Of a stretch of 8,405 nucleotides of DNA, positions 1 through 6,187 are shown piece after piece; the stretch's first letter is position 1; every line of letters starts with the position of its first letter. A program made the position numbers and the translations under genes. The stretch covers positions 1 to 8,405 of the forward strand of contig JAITRD010000117.1 of NCBI GenBank assembly GCA_031288575.1, given 5' to 3'. Below the pieces are notes generated by a model. It was not told where the DNA came from. It worked only from the letters and a program-made list of their open reading frames with translations, and did no database searches. Origin of the DNA: Treponema sp. GTDB taxonomy: Bacteria; Spirochaetota; Spirochaetia; Treponematales; Breznakiellaceae.

Positions 1-285
1 GGGATCATTAACTCCGAAAAGCCCTTCCTTATCCGGGGCAAACTTTCCGGCGAGGTAATTGCCCGGGGACTTTTGGTGGTTGATGAGGACGCGGTAGTGG
101 AGGCCGATATCAATGCCGCGAAGGTGATAATCCGGGGGACCGTTAAGGGGAATGTGGTTGCCACCGATAAGGTTGAAGTAACGATTACCGGAAAATTAAT
201 AGGAAATATTACCACCCCGGAGGTTCTTATGGAAAACGGCTGTGTATTTAACGGCCAGTGCACCATGGTTGAAAAAAAACCGTAA
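1..285 (+). CDS. Bactofilin (polymer-forming cytoskeletal protein), 5' end missing
   Basis: The frame is open from base 1 and ends at TAA 283-285, giving 94 visible residues. The start lies outside the window; bactofilins are usually about 110-180 residues, so a modest N-terminal part is missing. The visible part is almost all short beta-strands separated by Gly and Asp/Asn turns (RGKLSGEV, ADINAAKVIIRGTVKG, TPEVLMENGCVFNGQCTM), the pattern of the right-handed beta-helix of the DUF583/bactofilin family. The closing (E)xGxxFxGxxxM motif is well conserved. Family members self-assemble into nucleotide-independent filaments in the cytoplasm, often on the membrane, and scaffold cell-wall enzymes or shape determinants; in spirochaetes they are linked to cell shape. 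The C-terminal tail after the beta-helix is very short (VEKKP). An in-frame TTG at 73 is internal to the domain and is not the true start. An A8 run (272-279) lies just before the stop. Confidence 0.93.
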   Translation, partial: GIINSEKPFLIRGKLSGEVIARGLLVVDEDAVVEADINAAKVIIRGTVKGNVVATDKVEVTITGKLIGNITTPEVLMENGCVFNGQCTMVEKKP

Positions 286-286
286 T

Positions 287-937
287 ATGAAAAAGGCCCT
301 CATTAAGCGCAAGATGTTTATCTATATTAATATTTTTTTCCTCCTTCTGCGGGGCGGATTTGTTTTAGCCCAGACCCGGCCGGACGCGCTCCAGGAATAC
401 CGTAACGGTAATTATGAACGGTCAATTACCATTTGCCTGGACGAAATCCGGACCCAGTCCCAAAATTTGGAAGCCCATGTGGTAATATGCTGGAGCCTTT
501 TACGGCTGAACCGTTACGAGGAGGCCCTGGTTTACGCCCAGACGGGCCGGAGCATCAACCGTTATGACGTGCGGATTATCGAGATTTTGGGGGAAATCGG
601 TTATTTCCAGGGCCGGAACAATGATGCCCTCCAGTATTTTCAGGAATATATCAACCTCGCCCCCGAGGGGCAGCGTATCGAAATGGTTTATTATTATATT
701 GGGGAAATTTATATACGCCTGGGCCGGTTTCGCCATGCCGATATCGCCCTTTCAACGGCGGTTCATTGGTCGCCGGGAAATGCGGCCTGGTGGACCCGCC
801 TTGCCTATGCCCGGGAAAATGCCGGGGATTTGTCCGAGGCCATAACGGCCTATGAGCGGGCCCTTTCCCTGAATTCCCAGCTTGTCGATGCCCGGCGGGG
901 CCTGAACCGGGCCCGCCAGGCCCTTGGCTCCCGATAA
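287..937 (+). CDS. Exported tetratricopeptide-repeat protein
   Basis: The product is 216 residues. The N-terminus MKKALIKRK followed by a hydrophobic stretch (about residues 10-27) and the VLA-Q sequence is a Sec signal peptide, with likely cleavage after A28; failing that, it is an N-terminal anchor. The rest is about five TPR units (roughly residues 31-64, 65-98, 99-132, 134-168, 169-202). The last is the most canonical (AGDLSEAITAYERALSLN). TPR solenoids bind other proteins, and this one should act in the periplasm; no catalytic domain is visible and the partner is unknown. ATG 287 is chosen because it begins directly at the signal peptide. A GTG at 242 in the same frame would add 15 residues ahead of the signal sequence and overlap the bactofilin gene, so it is less likely. 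The ATG lies one base after the bactofilin stop and has no recognisable Shine-Dalgarno sequence, which suggests translational coupling. mtaB follows after 6 bases. Confidence 0.85.
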   Translation: MKKALIKRKMFIYINIFFLLLRGGFVLAQTRPDALQEYRNGNYERSITICLDEIRTQSQNLEAHVVICWSLLRLNRYEEALVYAQTGRSINRYDVRIIEILGEIGYFQGRNNDALQYFQEYINLAPEGQRIEMVYYYIGEIYIRLGRFRHADIALSTAVHWSPGNAAWWTRLAYARENAGDLSEAITAYERALSLNSQLVDARRGLNRARQALGSR

Positions 938-943
938 ATTCTT

Positions 944-2368
944 ATGCTGCCCTTTTCTATTTATACCCTTGGATGCAAGCTGAACCAGCTTGAAAGCGAG
1001 GCCGTCGCCGGAGCCTTTGCCCGGAGGGGGTTCCCCGTGGTTTCCTGGGACGGGGCCGGGGAGGAACCCTGTATTTTGGTACTGAATACCTGCACGGTTA
1101 CCTCTAAGGCGGAACAGAAGGCCCGTAGGCTCATCCGGAACGTCCTCCGGGCCCGCCCCCTTTCCTGCCTGATCATAACCGGCTGTTACGCCCAACTGGA
1201 AGCCGCCGTCCTGGAGTCCCTGCGGGAGGACCTGGGGGGGGATCAAAACCGTTTTTTCATCCTTTCCGGGACCCGCAAGGGGAACCTGCTGGAACTTCCC
1301 CAGTTTATTTTGGACGCCTCAGGGGGCCTCGAAGCCTGTTCCGGGCGTTTATATTCGGAGCCGGAATTTTTGCCCTCCCTGATTCAGGCCTGGTATGAGG
1401 GGAAAAAGACCCTGCCCCGGCCGGACCCCTTTTGTTTTGTCCCCGGGGACTTCCTTTTCCATTCCCGGGCCTTTTTAAAGATCCAGGACGGCTGTGACCG
1501 GCGCTGTTCCTATTGCCGGGTTTCCCTTGCCCGGGGGCCCGGTGTCAGCCTGGCGGCGGAGGCGGCCTTGGCTTTGCTCCGGGACCTGGAAGCCCGGGGC
1601 TATGGGGAAGCGGTATTAACCGGGGTAAATATCCATCTGTACCGCAGCGGCGGCTTGGATCTGGGGAAGCTCCTGGGGTACCTCCTGGATAACACCAAAA
1701 AAATCGCCCTCCGGCTTTCTTCCACCGAACCCGAGGGGCTTAAGGACGACTTTATTAAGGTCTTGGAAAATCCCCGGATCCGGCCTCATTTCCATCTTTC
1801 CCTCCAGTCCGGCAGCCCCCGGGTCCTGGAAAGGATGCGGAGGCCCTACACCCCGGAGGCGGTTGAGCGGGGGATAGGCCTTTTGCGGTCCCTAAGGGGG
1901 GATCCCTTTTTAGCCTGCGATATTATTGCCGGCTTTCCCGGGGAGACTCCGGAGGATTTTGAAAAAACCTATGAGTTTTGCCGGCGGATCGGTTTTTCCT
2001 GGATCCATCCCTTCCCCTACTCGCGGCGGCCCGGAACCGAGGCTTACGGCTTTCAGGGAGCCGTGCCGGAACGGGAGGCGGTCCTGCGGGTCAACAGGCT
2101 TTTAGGCCTCGCCCGGGAAGGGCGGCGCGCCTATATAAGCCGCTGGATGGGGAAGCAGGTGGATGCCGTTATCGAGGACCCTGGGAAGGGGGACGCCCCC
2201 TTTATCCCGGCGGTATCCGATAACTACCTCAAACTGCTGATCCCCCGGGACTCTGATTTCTCCCCCTCCCCGGGAAGCTCCCTCCGGTGCCGGATTTGCC
2301 CCTTCCCCGGCGGGGAAGGGGCCCCGGATTACGCCCGTTTTGACGCGGCGGCAGAAAGGATACAATAA
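944..2368 (+). CDS. mtaB: tRNA t6A37/ct6A37 methylthiotransferase MtaB (radical SAM)
   Basis: The product is 474 residues and full length for the family. The N-terminal UPF0004 domain carries the three cluster-binding cysteines C11 (TLGCKLNQ), C50 (LNTCTVT) and C81 (ITGCYAQ). The radical-SAM core carries CxxxCxxC at C184, C188 and C191, followed by the conserved stretches LSLQSGSPRVLERMRRPY (about 285-302) and DIIAGFPGETPEDF (about 326-339). The C-terminal part (about 400 on) corresponds to a diverged TRAM domain. Enzymes of this type insert sulfur and transfer a methyl group to make ms2t6A at position 37 of ANN-decoding tRNAs, using two 4Fe-4S clusters and SAM. The TLGCKxNQxES start and the FLKIQDGCD..CSYC....ARG sequence favour MtaB over MiaB or RimO. 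It starts 6 bases after the TPR gene without a clear Shine-Dalgarno sequence. A G8 run at 1234-1241 encodes LGG and could slip. Its substrates would include the tRNA-Lys(UUU) encoded further along this window. Confidence 0.93.
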   Translation: MLPFSIYTLGCKLNQLESEAVAGAFARRGFPVVSWDGAGEEPCILVLNTCTVTSKAEQKARRLIRNVLRARPLSCLIITGCYAQLEAAVLESLREDLGGDQNRFFILSGTRKGNLLELPQFILDASGGLEACSGRLYSEPEFLPSLIQAWYEGKKTLPRPDPFCFVPGDFLFHSRAFLKIQDGCDRRCSYCRVSLARGPGVSLAAEAALALLRDLEARGYGEAVLTGVNIHLYRSGGLDLGKLLGYLLDNTKKIALRLSSTEPEGLKDDFIKVLENPRIRPHFHLSLQSGSPRVLERMRRPYTPEAVERGIGLLRSLRGDPFLACDIIAGFPGETPEDFEKTYEFCRRIGFSWIHPFPYSRRPGTEAYGFQGAVPEREAVLRVNRLLGLAREGRRAYISRWMGKQVDAVIEDPGKGDAPFIPAVSDNYLKLLIPRDSDFSPSPGSSLRCRICPFPGGEGAPDYARFDAAAERIQ

Positions 2369-2417
2369 ATTATCGCCTTTAGTGCATTTCTTCCCGGACA
2401 TTTCGTATTATGTTTTA

Positions 2418-2455
2418 CCTAGGGAACCTTGAAAAAATTCAGGCTTCCCTTTAGG
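2418..2455 (+). promoter_or_regulatory. Hairpin in the leader of the lipoprotein gene
   Basis: The arms at 2421-2433 and 2438-2450 (AGGGAACCTTGAA and TTCAGGCTTCCCT) form about 13 pairs with one C-C mismatch, one G-T pair and an AAAA loop. After a two-T bulge, CCT (2418-2420) can also pair with AGG (2453-2455), which is part of the Shine-Dalgarno sequence of the next gene. There is no long T run after the stem, so a simple terminator for mtaB is less likely than a leader structure, though attenuation is possible. TATTAT at 2406-2411 is a candidate -10 box that would put a transcript start just before the hairpin, but no convincing -35 box was seen. Function is inferred from sequence only. Confidence 0.45.
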
Positions 2456-2457
2456 AG
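2453..2457 (+). promoter_or_regulatory. Shine-Dalgarno AGGAG that decides the lipoprotein start
   Basis: AGGAG lies 9 bases before TTG 2467 but 21 bases before the first in-frame ATG (2479). The spacing favours the TTG codon at 2467 (or TTG 2470) as the start. Confidence 0.6.
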
Positions 2458-2466
2458 ACCTAGTAG

Positions 2467-3204
2467 TTGTTGTATGAAATGAAGATTAAGCCGGCCCAGA
2501 GAATGCCGGTTTTGGTAAGCGTTTTTGCCCTTGTCTTTTCCCTGGCATCCTGCAGCGATTTTTTTTCAACCCCCCTGTTTCCCGGAGCCGCCCGGGATCC
2601 GTCCCGCCTGATTCCGCCGGTTACGGTAAACAATGTGGATGATCTTATCTTAAAGTCGGAAAACAACCCGGCCTTAGCCCTGGCGGTGCTGCAAAAGATC
2701 CAGGCTGCCCTAAAGGGGCTTTCCGAAGATGAAGCGCGGCGGCTTCAAGTTGCCGCCCTTAAGGCCGCGGCAAATGCCGTTGCCATAGGGCCTTCCCTGT
2801 TTAACAGCCTGGGAGGAATGCCCACGTCCCTGAAACAGGGGCAGATGCGGGATCTTTTGGCGGACGCCTTGAAGGGCATACCGAATTTGCCGGAAACCGG
2901 CGCCGCCCTGGTTGCGGTCATTCCGGATCCGGAGGGGGATAAGGGAAACTTTGATGCCTTTACAAAATCCGCCAAAACAGACGACCTTGTTTTTGCTTCC
3001 CTAACCCTTGTCGCGGCGGAAGTAAAAGAGAATGGAAGCAATTTAAAGGATTATATCGCTTCCTTTAATGCTTCGGATCAATTGCCCCCCCAGGCGGATC
3101 TTGCGGTGCGTATTGCCCAGGCGGCGGCAAAAAAGATTCAGATAGACGGAGAAGCATTAACTATTCCGCTTCACGATATTTTAAGGGAATTAAACCTTAT
3201 TTAA
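2467..3204 (+). CDS. Putative lipoprotein of unknown function
   Basis: The product is 245 residues from TTG 2467, or 241 from ATG 2479. The N-terminus is basic, then hydrophobic (VLVSVFALVFSLASC), ending in a lipobox LASC; C29 from the TTG start would be the lipidated cysteine. Residues after the cysteine (SDFFS) do not settle inner or outer membrane sorting. The mature protein is Ala/Leu-rich and predicted mostly helical (for example ALAVLQKIQAALKG and ARRLQVAALKAAANAVA), with no catalytic motif or known domain that I recognise. A T8 run at 2559-2566 sits immediately after the lipobox codons. The gene has a good Shine-Dalgarno sequence and a long leader, suggesting its own promoter. The barrel gene follows after 12 bases, so the two are probably translated from one message and may act together at the outer membrane; that link is inference from position. 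Confidence 0.78.
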   Translation: MLYEMKIKPAQRMPVLVSVFALVFSLASCSDFFSTPLFPGAARDPSRLIPPVTVNNVDDLILKSENNPALALAVLQKIQAALKGLSEDEARRLQVAALKAAANAVAIGPSLFNSLGGMPTSLKQGQMRDLLADALKGIPNLPETGAALVAVIPDPEGDKGNFDAFTKSAKTDDLVFASLTLVAAEVKENGSNLKDYIASFNASDQLPPQADLAVRIAQAAAKKIQIDGEALTIPLHDILRELNLI

Positions 3205-3208
3205 GGAG
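3203..3208 (+). promoter_or_regulatory. Shine-Dalgarno AAGGAG for the barrel gene
   Basis: AAGGAG overlaps the stop codon of the lipoprotein gene and lies 8 bases before ATG 3217. This favours ATG 3217 over the adjacent TTG 3214 and allows re-initiation after the lipoprotein stop. Confidence 0.7.
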
Positions 3209-3216
3209 AGCCTTTG

Positions 3217-4365
3217 ATGTACCGGTCTTTTTCCGGTATGGTTTTGTTATTGATTTGCGGCCTGTTGTTTTTTTTGGGTTTCCCCCTTTGGGGAGAAGAC
3301 TTTATTGAGCCCTTTGTGATGCCCTCCGCCCGGGCTTCCGCCATGGGGGGGAATCATGCCGCCTATACGGATGATTTTTACGCCCTTTTTACAAATCCAG
3401 CCGCCTTTGTCGAAATCGAGGGGGAATTCAGCGCCGCCGAGCTCTCCCTCAGTATTTACGGCCCCTTTTTCGAGATTTTTGACGCCGCCCAGGCTGTTTC
3501 CAATTCCCCGGCTTCCCTTGACCTGTCGGGGATCGTGGGCCCGGGGGGATTCGGGGCGGGCTTTGATTTTGGGGGCCCCCTGTCTTGGGGCTGGGCGGGC
3601 CGGGGATTCGCCCTCGGCCTTTTTAACCGCACCCGGTCCGACGCGTTTATGAGCGGCTCCATGGTACGGCCCCAATTTAGCGAAGACATTTTCTTCTTAA
3701 GCGGCTGTTCTTTTAGGATACTCGATAAACAGGGCCATATTTTAGACGCCGGTTTATTAGGGAAATTTTTCTTCCGGGGAACCCTGGACATGAAAGCTTC
3801 CCTGTCTAATATAATTTCCCTCGGGGATAACCCGCTCCAGCATCCCTTTGCCACTTATGTGGGCCTGGGATTTGATTTGGGGCTCCGTTACAATTTTGCG
3901 AGAAATTTCACCGCCGCCCTGGTTTATTATGACGCCTATTCGCCGGTTTGGGCGGCGAAGTATAACACCTATTCCGATTTCCTGCATAAGAACGGCACCG
4001 CCGGGGACGGTCATTCCCGGGTACAGCCCCGCTTGAATTTCGGCCTTCAATACCAAATCCGGCCGTCCCTTTTATCCAAATATGTCTCCCGGCTTGTCAT
4101 TGCCGCGGATTACCGGGATTTTTTGGATCTCGCGTCCCTTATCCCCCGGCATCCCATACTTAACGCGGGCATCGGCATGGAAATAATTTTGCTGGAGGTA
4201 TTAAGCGTCCGGGCGGGGATTGCCGACGGCCTGCCTTCCGCAGGGTTTGGCCTTAATCTTTCCTTTGCGCGCCTTGACTTTGCGATGTACGGTAAAGAAC
4301 TCGGCCTTGACCCAGGGATCCAGCCGGTCTACGCCGCGGCTTTCAGCCTGCTTTTCCGGTATTGA
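3217..4365 (+). CDS. Outer-membrane beta-barrel protein, FadL/PorV-like N-terminal signature
   Basis: The product is 382 residues. A signal peptide occupies about residues 1-26 (hydrophobic core MVLLLICGLLFFLGF, likely cleavage near WG-ED). Residues 36-64 carry the pattern PSARA..MGG.H.A.TDD..A...NPA, seen in FadL-, PorV- and UPF0164-type outer-membrane proteins, including several treponemal paralogue families. The rest is rich in alternating aromatic/glycine stretches such as YVGLGFDLGLRYNF, FGLQYQI and LDFAMYGKEL, as expected of amphipathic strands. The chain ends in an aromatic residue (AAFSLLFRY), as BAM substrates usually do. It probably forms a barrel in the outer membrane, perhaps passing hydrophobic ligands if FadL-like; neither substrate nor exact family can be assigned from sequence alone. 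It follows the lipoprotein gene by 12 bases. A T8 run (3268-3275) lies in the signal-peptide codons. Hairpins downstream may end the transcript. Confidence 0.75.
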   Translation: MYRSFSGMVLLLICGLLFFLGFPLWGEDFIEPFVMPSARASAMGGNHAAYTDDFYALFTNPAAFVEIEGEFSAAELSLSIYGPFFEIFDAAQAVSNSPASLDLSGIVGPGGFGAGFDFGGPLSWGWAGRGFALGLFNRTRSDAFMSGSMVRPQFSEDIFFLSGCSFRILDKQGHILDAGLLGKFFFRGTLDMKASLSNIISLGDNPLQHPFATYVGLGFDLGLRYNFARNFTAALVYYDAYSPVWAAKYNTYSDFLHKNGTAGDGHSRVQPRLNFGLQYQIRPSLLSKYVSRLVIAADYRDFLDLASLIPRHPILNAGIGMEIILLEVLSVRAGIADGLPSAGFGLNLSFARLDFAMYGKELGLDPGIQPVYAAAFSLLFRY

Positions 4366-4371
4366 GGCCCC

Positions 4372-4386
4372 GCCGGAAGGCCCGGC
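4372..4386 (+). terminator. Possible weak terminator hairpin after the barrel gene
   Basis: GCCGG at 4372-4376 pairs perfectly with CCGGC at 4382-4386 around a 5-nt loop, starting 6 bases after the barrel stop codon. Only ATTT follows, so termination would be inefficient; the stronger hairpin at 4516-4542 may do most of the work. Confidence 0.3.
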
Positions 4387-4390
4387 ATTT

Positions 4391-4413
4391 AAAAGAGCGG
4401 CAAAAGCCCCCGC
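4391..4413 (-). terminator. Possible terminator of the tRNA-Lys transcript
   Basis: Read on the minus strand just past the tRNA 3' end, GCGGGGGC, a TTTT loop and GCCGC can form a short bulged stem followed by TCTTTT. The stem is imperfect, so the call is tentative; it is the only minus-strand candidate between the tRNA and the barrel gene. Confidence 0.3.
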
Positions 4414-4420
4414 CTGAATT

Positions 4421-4493
4421 TGAGCCGCGGCCGATTCGAACGGCCGACCCACGCCTTAAAAGGGCGTTGCTCTACCTACTGAGCTAGCGGCCC
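4421..4493 (-). tRNA. tRNA-Lys (anticodon UUU)
   Basis: The gene is 73 nt and folds completely as a cloverleaf on the minus strand. The acceptor is GGGCCGC with GCGGCTC (one G-U pair). The D arm is GCTC-AGTAGGTA-GAGC. The anticodon stem is ACGCC/GGCGT around the loop CTTTTAA, so positions 34-36 are UUU. The variable loop is GGGTC. The T arm is GGCCG-TTCGAAT-CGGCC. The discriminator is A73, as expected for lysine. It reads AAA and AAG codons. CCA is not encoded (AATTC follows A73), so it must be added after transcription. The gene faces opposite to all protein genes in the window. Like other ANN decoders, this tRNA carries t6A37 and is a plausible MtaB substrate. Confidence 0.97.
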
Positions 4494-4503
4494 GGATTTT
4501 GTT

Positions 4504-4532
4504 ACTCTAACGAAAAAAATCCCCCTTGTCAA
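4504..4532 (-). promoter_or_regulatory. Promoter of tRNA-Lys
   Basis: On the minus strand a perfect TTGACA (-35, 4527-4532) is followed by exactly 17 bases and TAGAGT (-10, 4504-4509; 4 of 6 matches to TATAAT). G1 of the tRNA is 11 bases beyond the -10 box, so the 5' leader would be only about 3-5 nt. The -35 box lies in the loop and upper stem of the hairpin at 4516-4542. This is a sigma-70-type housekeeping promoter. Confidence 0.75.
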
Positions 4533-4542
4533 GGGGGATTTT
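4516..4542. terminator. Perfect 12-bp terminator hairpin, probably bidirectional
   Basis: AAAATCCCCCTT (4516-4527) and AAGGGGGATTTT (4531-4542) are exact reverse complements around the 3-nt loop GTC. The plus-strand RNA ends in a short U4 tract that belongs to the stem. The minus-strand RNA has the same stem followed by U7, the better terminator. On the plus strand it would stop read-through from the lipoprotein/barrel unit before murG; on the minus strand it would stop antisense transcription from the murG side. Confidence 0.7.
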
Positions 4543-4563
4543 AACTGCGCCGGGGTCCTTCTA

Positions 4564-4592
4564 TTGCGGAAAAACAGCGGATCGTTTATTTT
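4564..4592 (+). promoter_or_regulatory. Possible murG promoter giving a leaderless mRNA
   Basis: TTGCGG (4564-4569; TTG of the -35 consensus) is followed by 17 bases and TATTTT (4587-4592; 4 of 6 matches). Six bases separate the -10 box from the murG ATG, so the predicted +1 falls on the A of the start codon. No Shine-Dalgarno sequence precedes this ATG, which agrees with a leaderless transcript. The -35 box is weak and the call rests on spacing. Confidence 0.4.
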
Positions 4593-4598
4593 AACCCT

Positions 4599-5690
4599 AT
4601 GGTATCCATAGCGTTTACCGGGGGCGGAAGCGGGGGGCACATTTATCCCGGCCTTGCGGTGGCTTTTTATATAAAAAAGCAGATTTCCTGCCGTATTTTC
4701 TGGATAGGTTCGGGCACGGAAAAATTCCGCTCCGCCGTTGAGAAAGCGGGGTTTGAGTTTTTCGGGATTCCCGCGGGAAAATTACGGCGCCACTTTTCCT
4801 TACAGAATTTTGCGGATATTTTTAAAGTCGCCGCGGGTTTTTTTGCGGCCCGGCGGATCCTGAAAAGGGAAAAGCCGGCCCTGCTTTTTTCCAAGGGAGG
4901 CTTTGTCAGCGTTCCCCCCTGCGCGGCCGCCGCGTCCCTGGGCATCCCGGTATTTACCCATGAATCGGATCTCAGCCCCGGGCTTGCCACCAAAATCAAT
5001 ATCCGCTTTGCAAAGAAAATTTTCGTCCCCTATGAGGAGGCCCTTGCCTTTTTCCCCCCTTCCTTTAAGAAGCGGATTACCGTAAGCGGAAACCCCATAC
5101 GTCCCGAATTCCGCGCCGCCGACCCCGCCAAGGGCCGGGCCTTTCTTGGGGCGGCCAGGGAAGATCGGATCCTCCTCGTATTGGGAGGAAGCCAGGGCGC
5201 CCGGGAAGTCAATGATCTTATCCGGGCGAGCCTTCCGAAACTAAGGGAACTGTTTTTTGTGGTTCACCAGACCGGTCCCCTAAACGATTGGGAACTTCAG
5301 CCTGCGGATCGGTATAAACCTTATCCCTTTATCCAGGACGAACTTCCCCATGTGATCGCCGCCGCCGATATCGTGCTGGGGCGGAGCGGCGCCGGAACCC
5401 TTTGGGAAAACGCGGCCCTGGGGCGGCCCATGGTGCTGATCCCCCTGTCCGGTTCGGGGACCCGGGGGGATCAGGTTGAAAACGCCCGCTATTTTGAAAA
5501 GGCCGGCGCCGCGCTTATCCTGCCGGGGAAGCCGGCCTCTCCGGAAAAACTGCTCAAAATCCTGACGGCCCTTGCGGAAGACGAGCCCAGGAGAAAGGCC
5601 ATGGCCGCCGCCTCCGCCCGGATCGGCGCGAAGGACGGGGCGGCCCTTATCGCCGAAGCGGTGATAGGGGCCCTTGAGGGGCGGGCATGA
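4599..5690 (+). CDS. murG: UDP-GlcNAc:lipid I N-acetylglucosaminyltransferase MurG
   Basis: The product is 363 residues, normal for the family. It adds GlcNAc from UDP-GlcNAc to lipid I to make lipid II on the inner face of the cytoplasmic membrane, the last intracellular step of peptidoglycan synthesis. The GT-B fold shows both glycine-rich loops: TGGGSGGHIYPG at residues 7-18 (H14 matches E. coli H19) and LGGSQGA at 195-201 (S198). Other family motifs are KGGFVSVP (99-106), HESDLSPGLATK (121-132), HQTG (223-226) and RSGAGTLWENAALG (262-275, with E270 at the UDP-GlcNAc site), then RGDQVENA (289-296). The start is ATG 4599, immediately before the first conserved strand and with no room for a longer domain. 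It is the first gene of a four-gene overlapping operon and overlaps cvpA by 4 nt (ATGA). It lies outside any mur/fts cluster visible here. Confidence 0.97.
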   Translation: MVSIAFTGGGSGGHIYPGLAVAFYIKKQISCRIFWIGSGTEKFRSAVEKAGFEFFGIPAGKLRRHFSLQNFADIFKVAAGFFAARRILKREKPALLFSKGGFVSVPPCAAAASLGIPVFTHESDLSPGLATKINIRFAKKIFVPYEEALAFFPPSFKKRITVSGNPIRPEFRAADPAKGRAFLGAAREDRILLVLGGSQGAREVNDLIRASLPKLRELFFVVHQTGPLNDWELQPADRYKPYPFIQDELPHVIAAADIVLGRSGAGTLWENAALGRPMVLIPLSGSGTRGDQVENARYFEKAGAALILPGKPASPEKLLKILTALAEDEPRRKAMAAASARIGAKDGAALIAEAVIGALEGRA

Positions 5691-6187
5691 CCCTGGATAC
5701 CATTTTTTTGGTGCTTATCCTGCTGCTGGTAATCCGCTGCGCCCTCCGGGGCCTGGTCAGGGAATTTTTAACCATGGCCGGCTGGGCCCTGGGCATCCTG
5801 GGGGGAGTTTTTTTCTATCAGCGGGGCGGCGCCGTTATCCGGACGAAGATCCTGGCCGGCGTCCCGGTGCTGCCGGAAATTTTAGCCTTTATCGGCATCT
5901 TTTTAATTGTTTTTTTGATGACGAAATTCTTGGAACGGATCCTCGGGGATATTATTGAGGGGATAAACCTGAGGGGGGCGGATCGCGCCCTGGGGGTTCT
6001 TTTTGGTTTTCTCGAAGGGATTGCCCTGATCGGGCTCATCCTGCTGGGGCTTATCCTTCAGCCCCTCTTTAACGCCCAGCCCCTTTTGGCGGGCAGTGTC
6101 TTTGCCCGGATTCTTTTGCCCCTGATCCGGAACGCTCCCCTGGGGGATTTTTTAAATATCTTTTCATCCATGGGCGTCCATGTTTGA
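5687..6187 (+). CDS. cvpA: CvpA family inner-membrane protein
   Basis: The product is 166 residues and strongly hydrophobic. Membrane segments are likely near residues 3-16, 27-43, 63-82 and 104-124. Family marks are the early RGLVREF (21-27) and the DRALGVLFGFLEG sequence (99-111) before the last segment. CvpA proteins were named for colicin V production in E. coli; their general role is unsettled, with links to envelope integrity and stress tolerance. The ATG overlaps the murG stop (ATGA), and a GAGGGG ribosome site lies 5 bases upstream inside murG, so translation is probably coupled. Its own stop is 5 bases inside the next gene, an 8-nt overlap. The position next to murG fits an envelope role, but this is inference. 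Confidence 0.88.
   Translation: MTLDTIFLVLILLLVIRCALRGLVREFLTMAGWALGILGGVFFYQRGGAVIRTKILAGVPVLPEILAFIGIFLIVFLMTKFLERILGDIIEGINLRGADRALGVLFGFLEGIALIGLILLGLILQPLFNAQPLLAGSVFARILLPLIRNAPLGDFLNIFSSMGVHV

Noticed and set aside
242..286. GTG 242 as the start of the TPR protein
   Set aside because: It would place 15 residues before a normal signal peptide and overlap the bactofilin gene; ATG 287 begins directly with the signal sequence.
752..1246. 164-codon open frame on the minus strand across the TPR gene and mtaB
   Set aside because: Gly/Pro-rich shadow frame opposite conserved coding sequence, with no ribosome site or domain.
944..2368. MiaB or RimO instead of MtaB
   Set aside because: The TLGCKxNQxES start and LKIQDGCDRRCSYC....ARG motif fit MtaB; MiaB and RimO carry different sequences around the SAM-cluster cysteines.
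5674..5958. 94-codon plus-strand frame overlapping the start of cvpA
   Set aside because: The overlapping frame encodes a clear CvpA protein; this one is a shadow rich in Gly, Pro and Arg.
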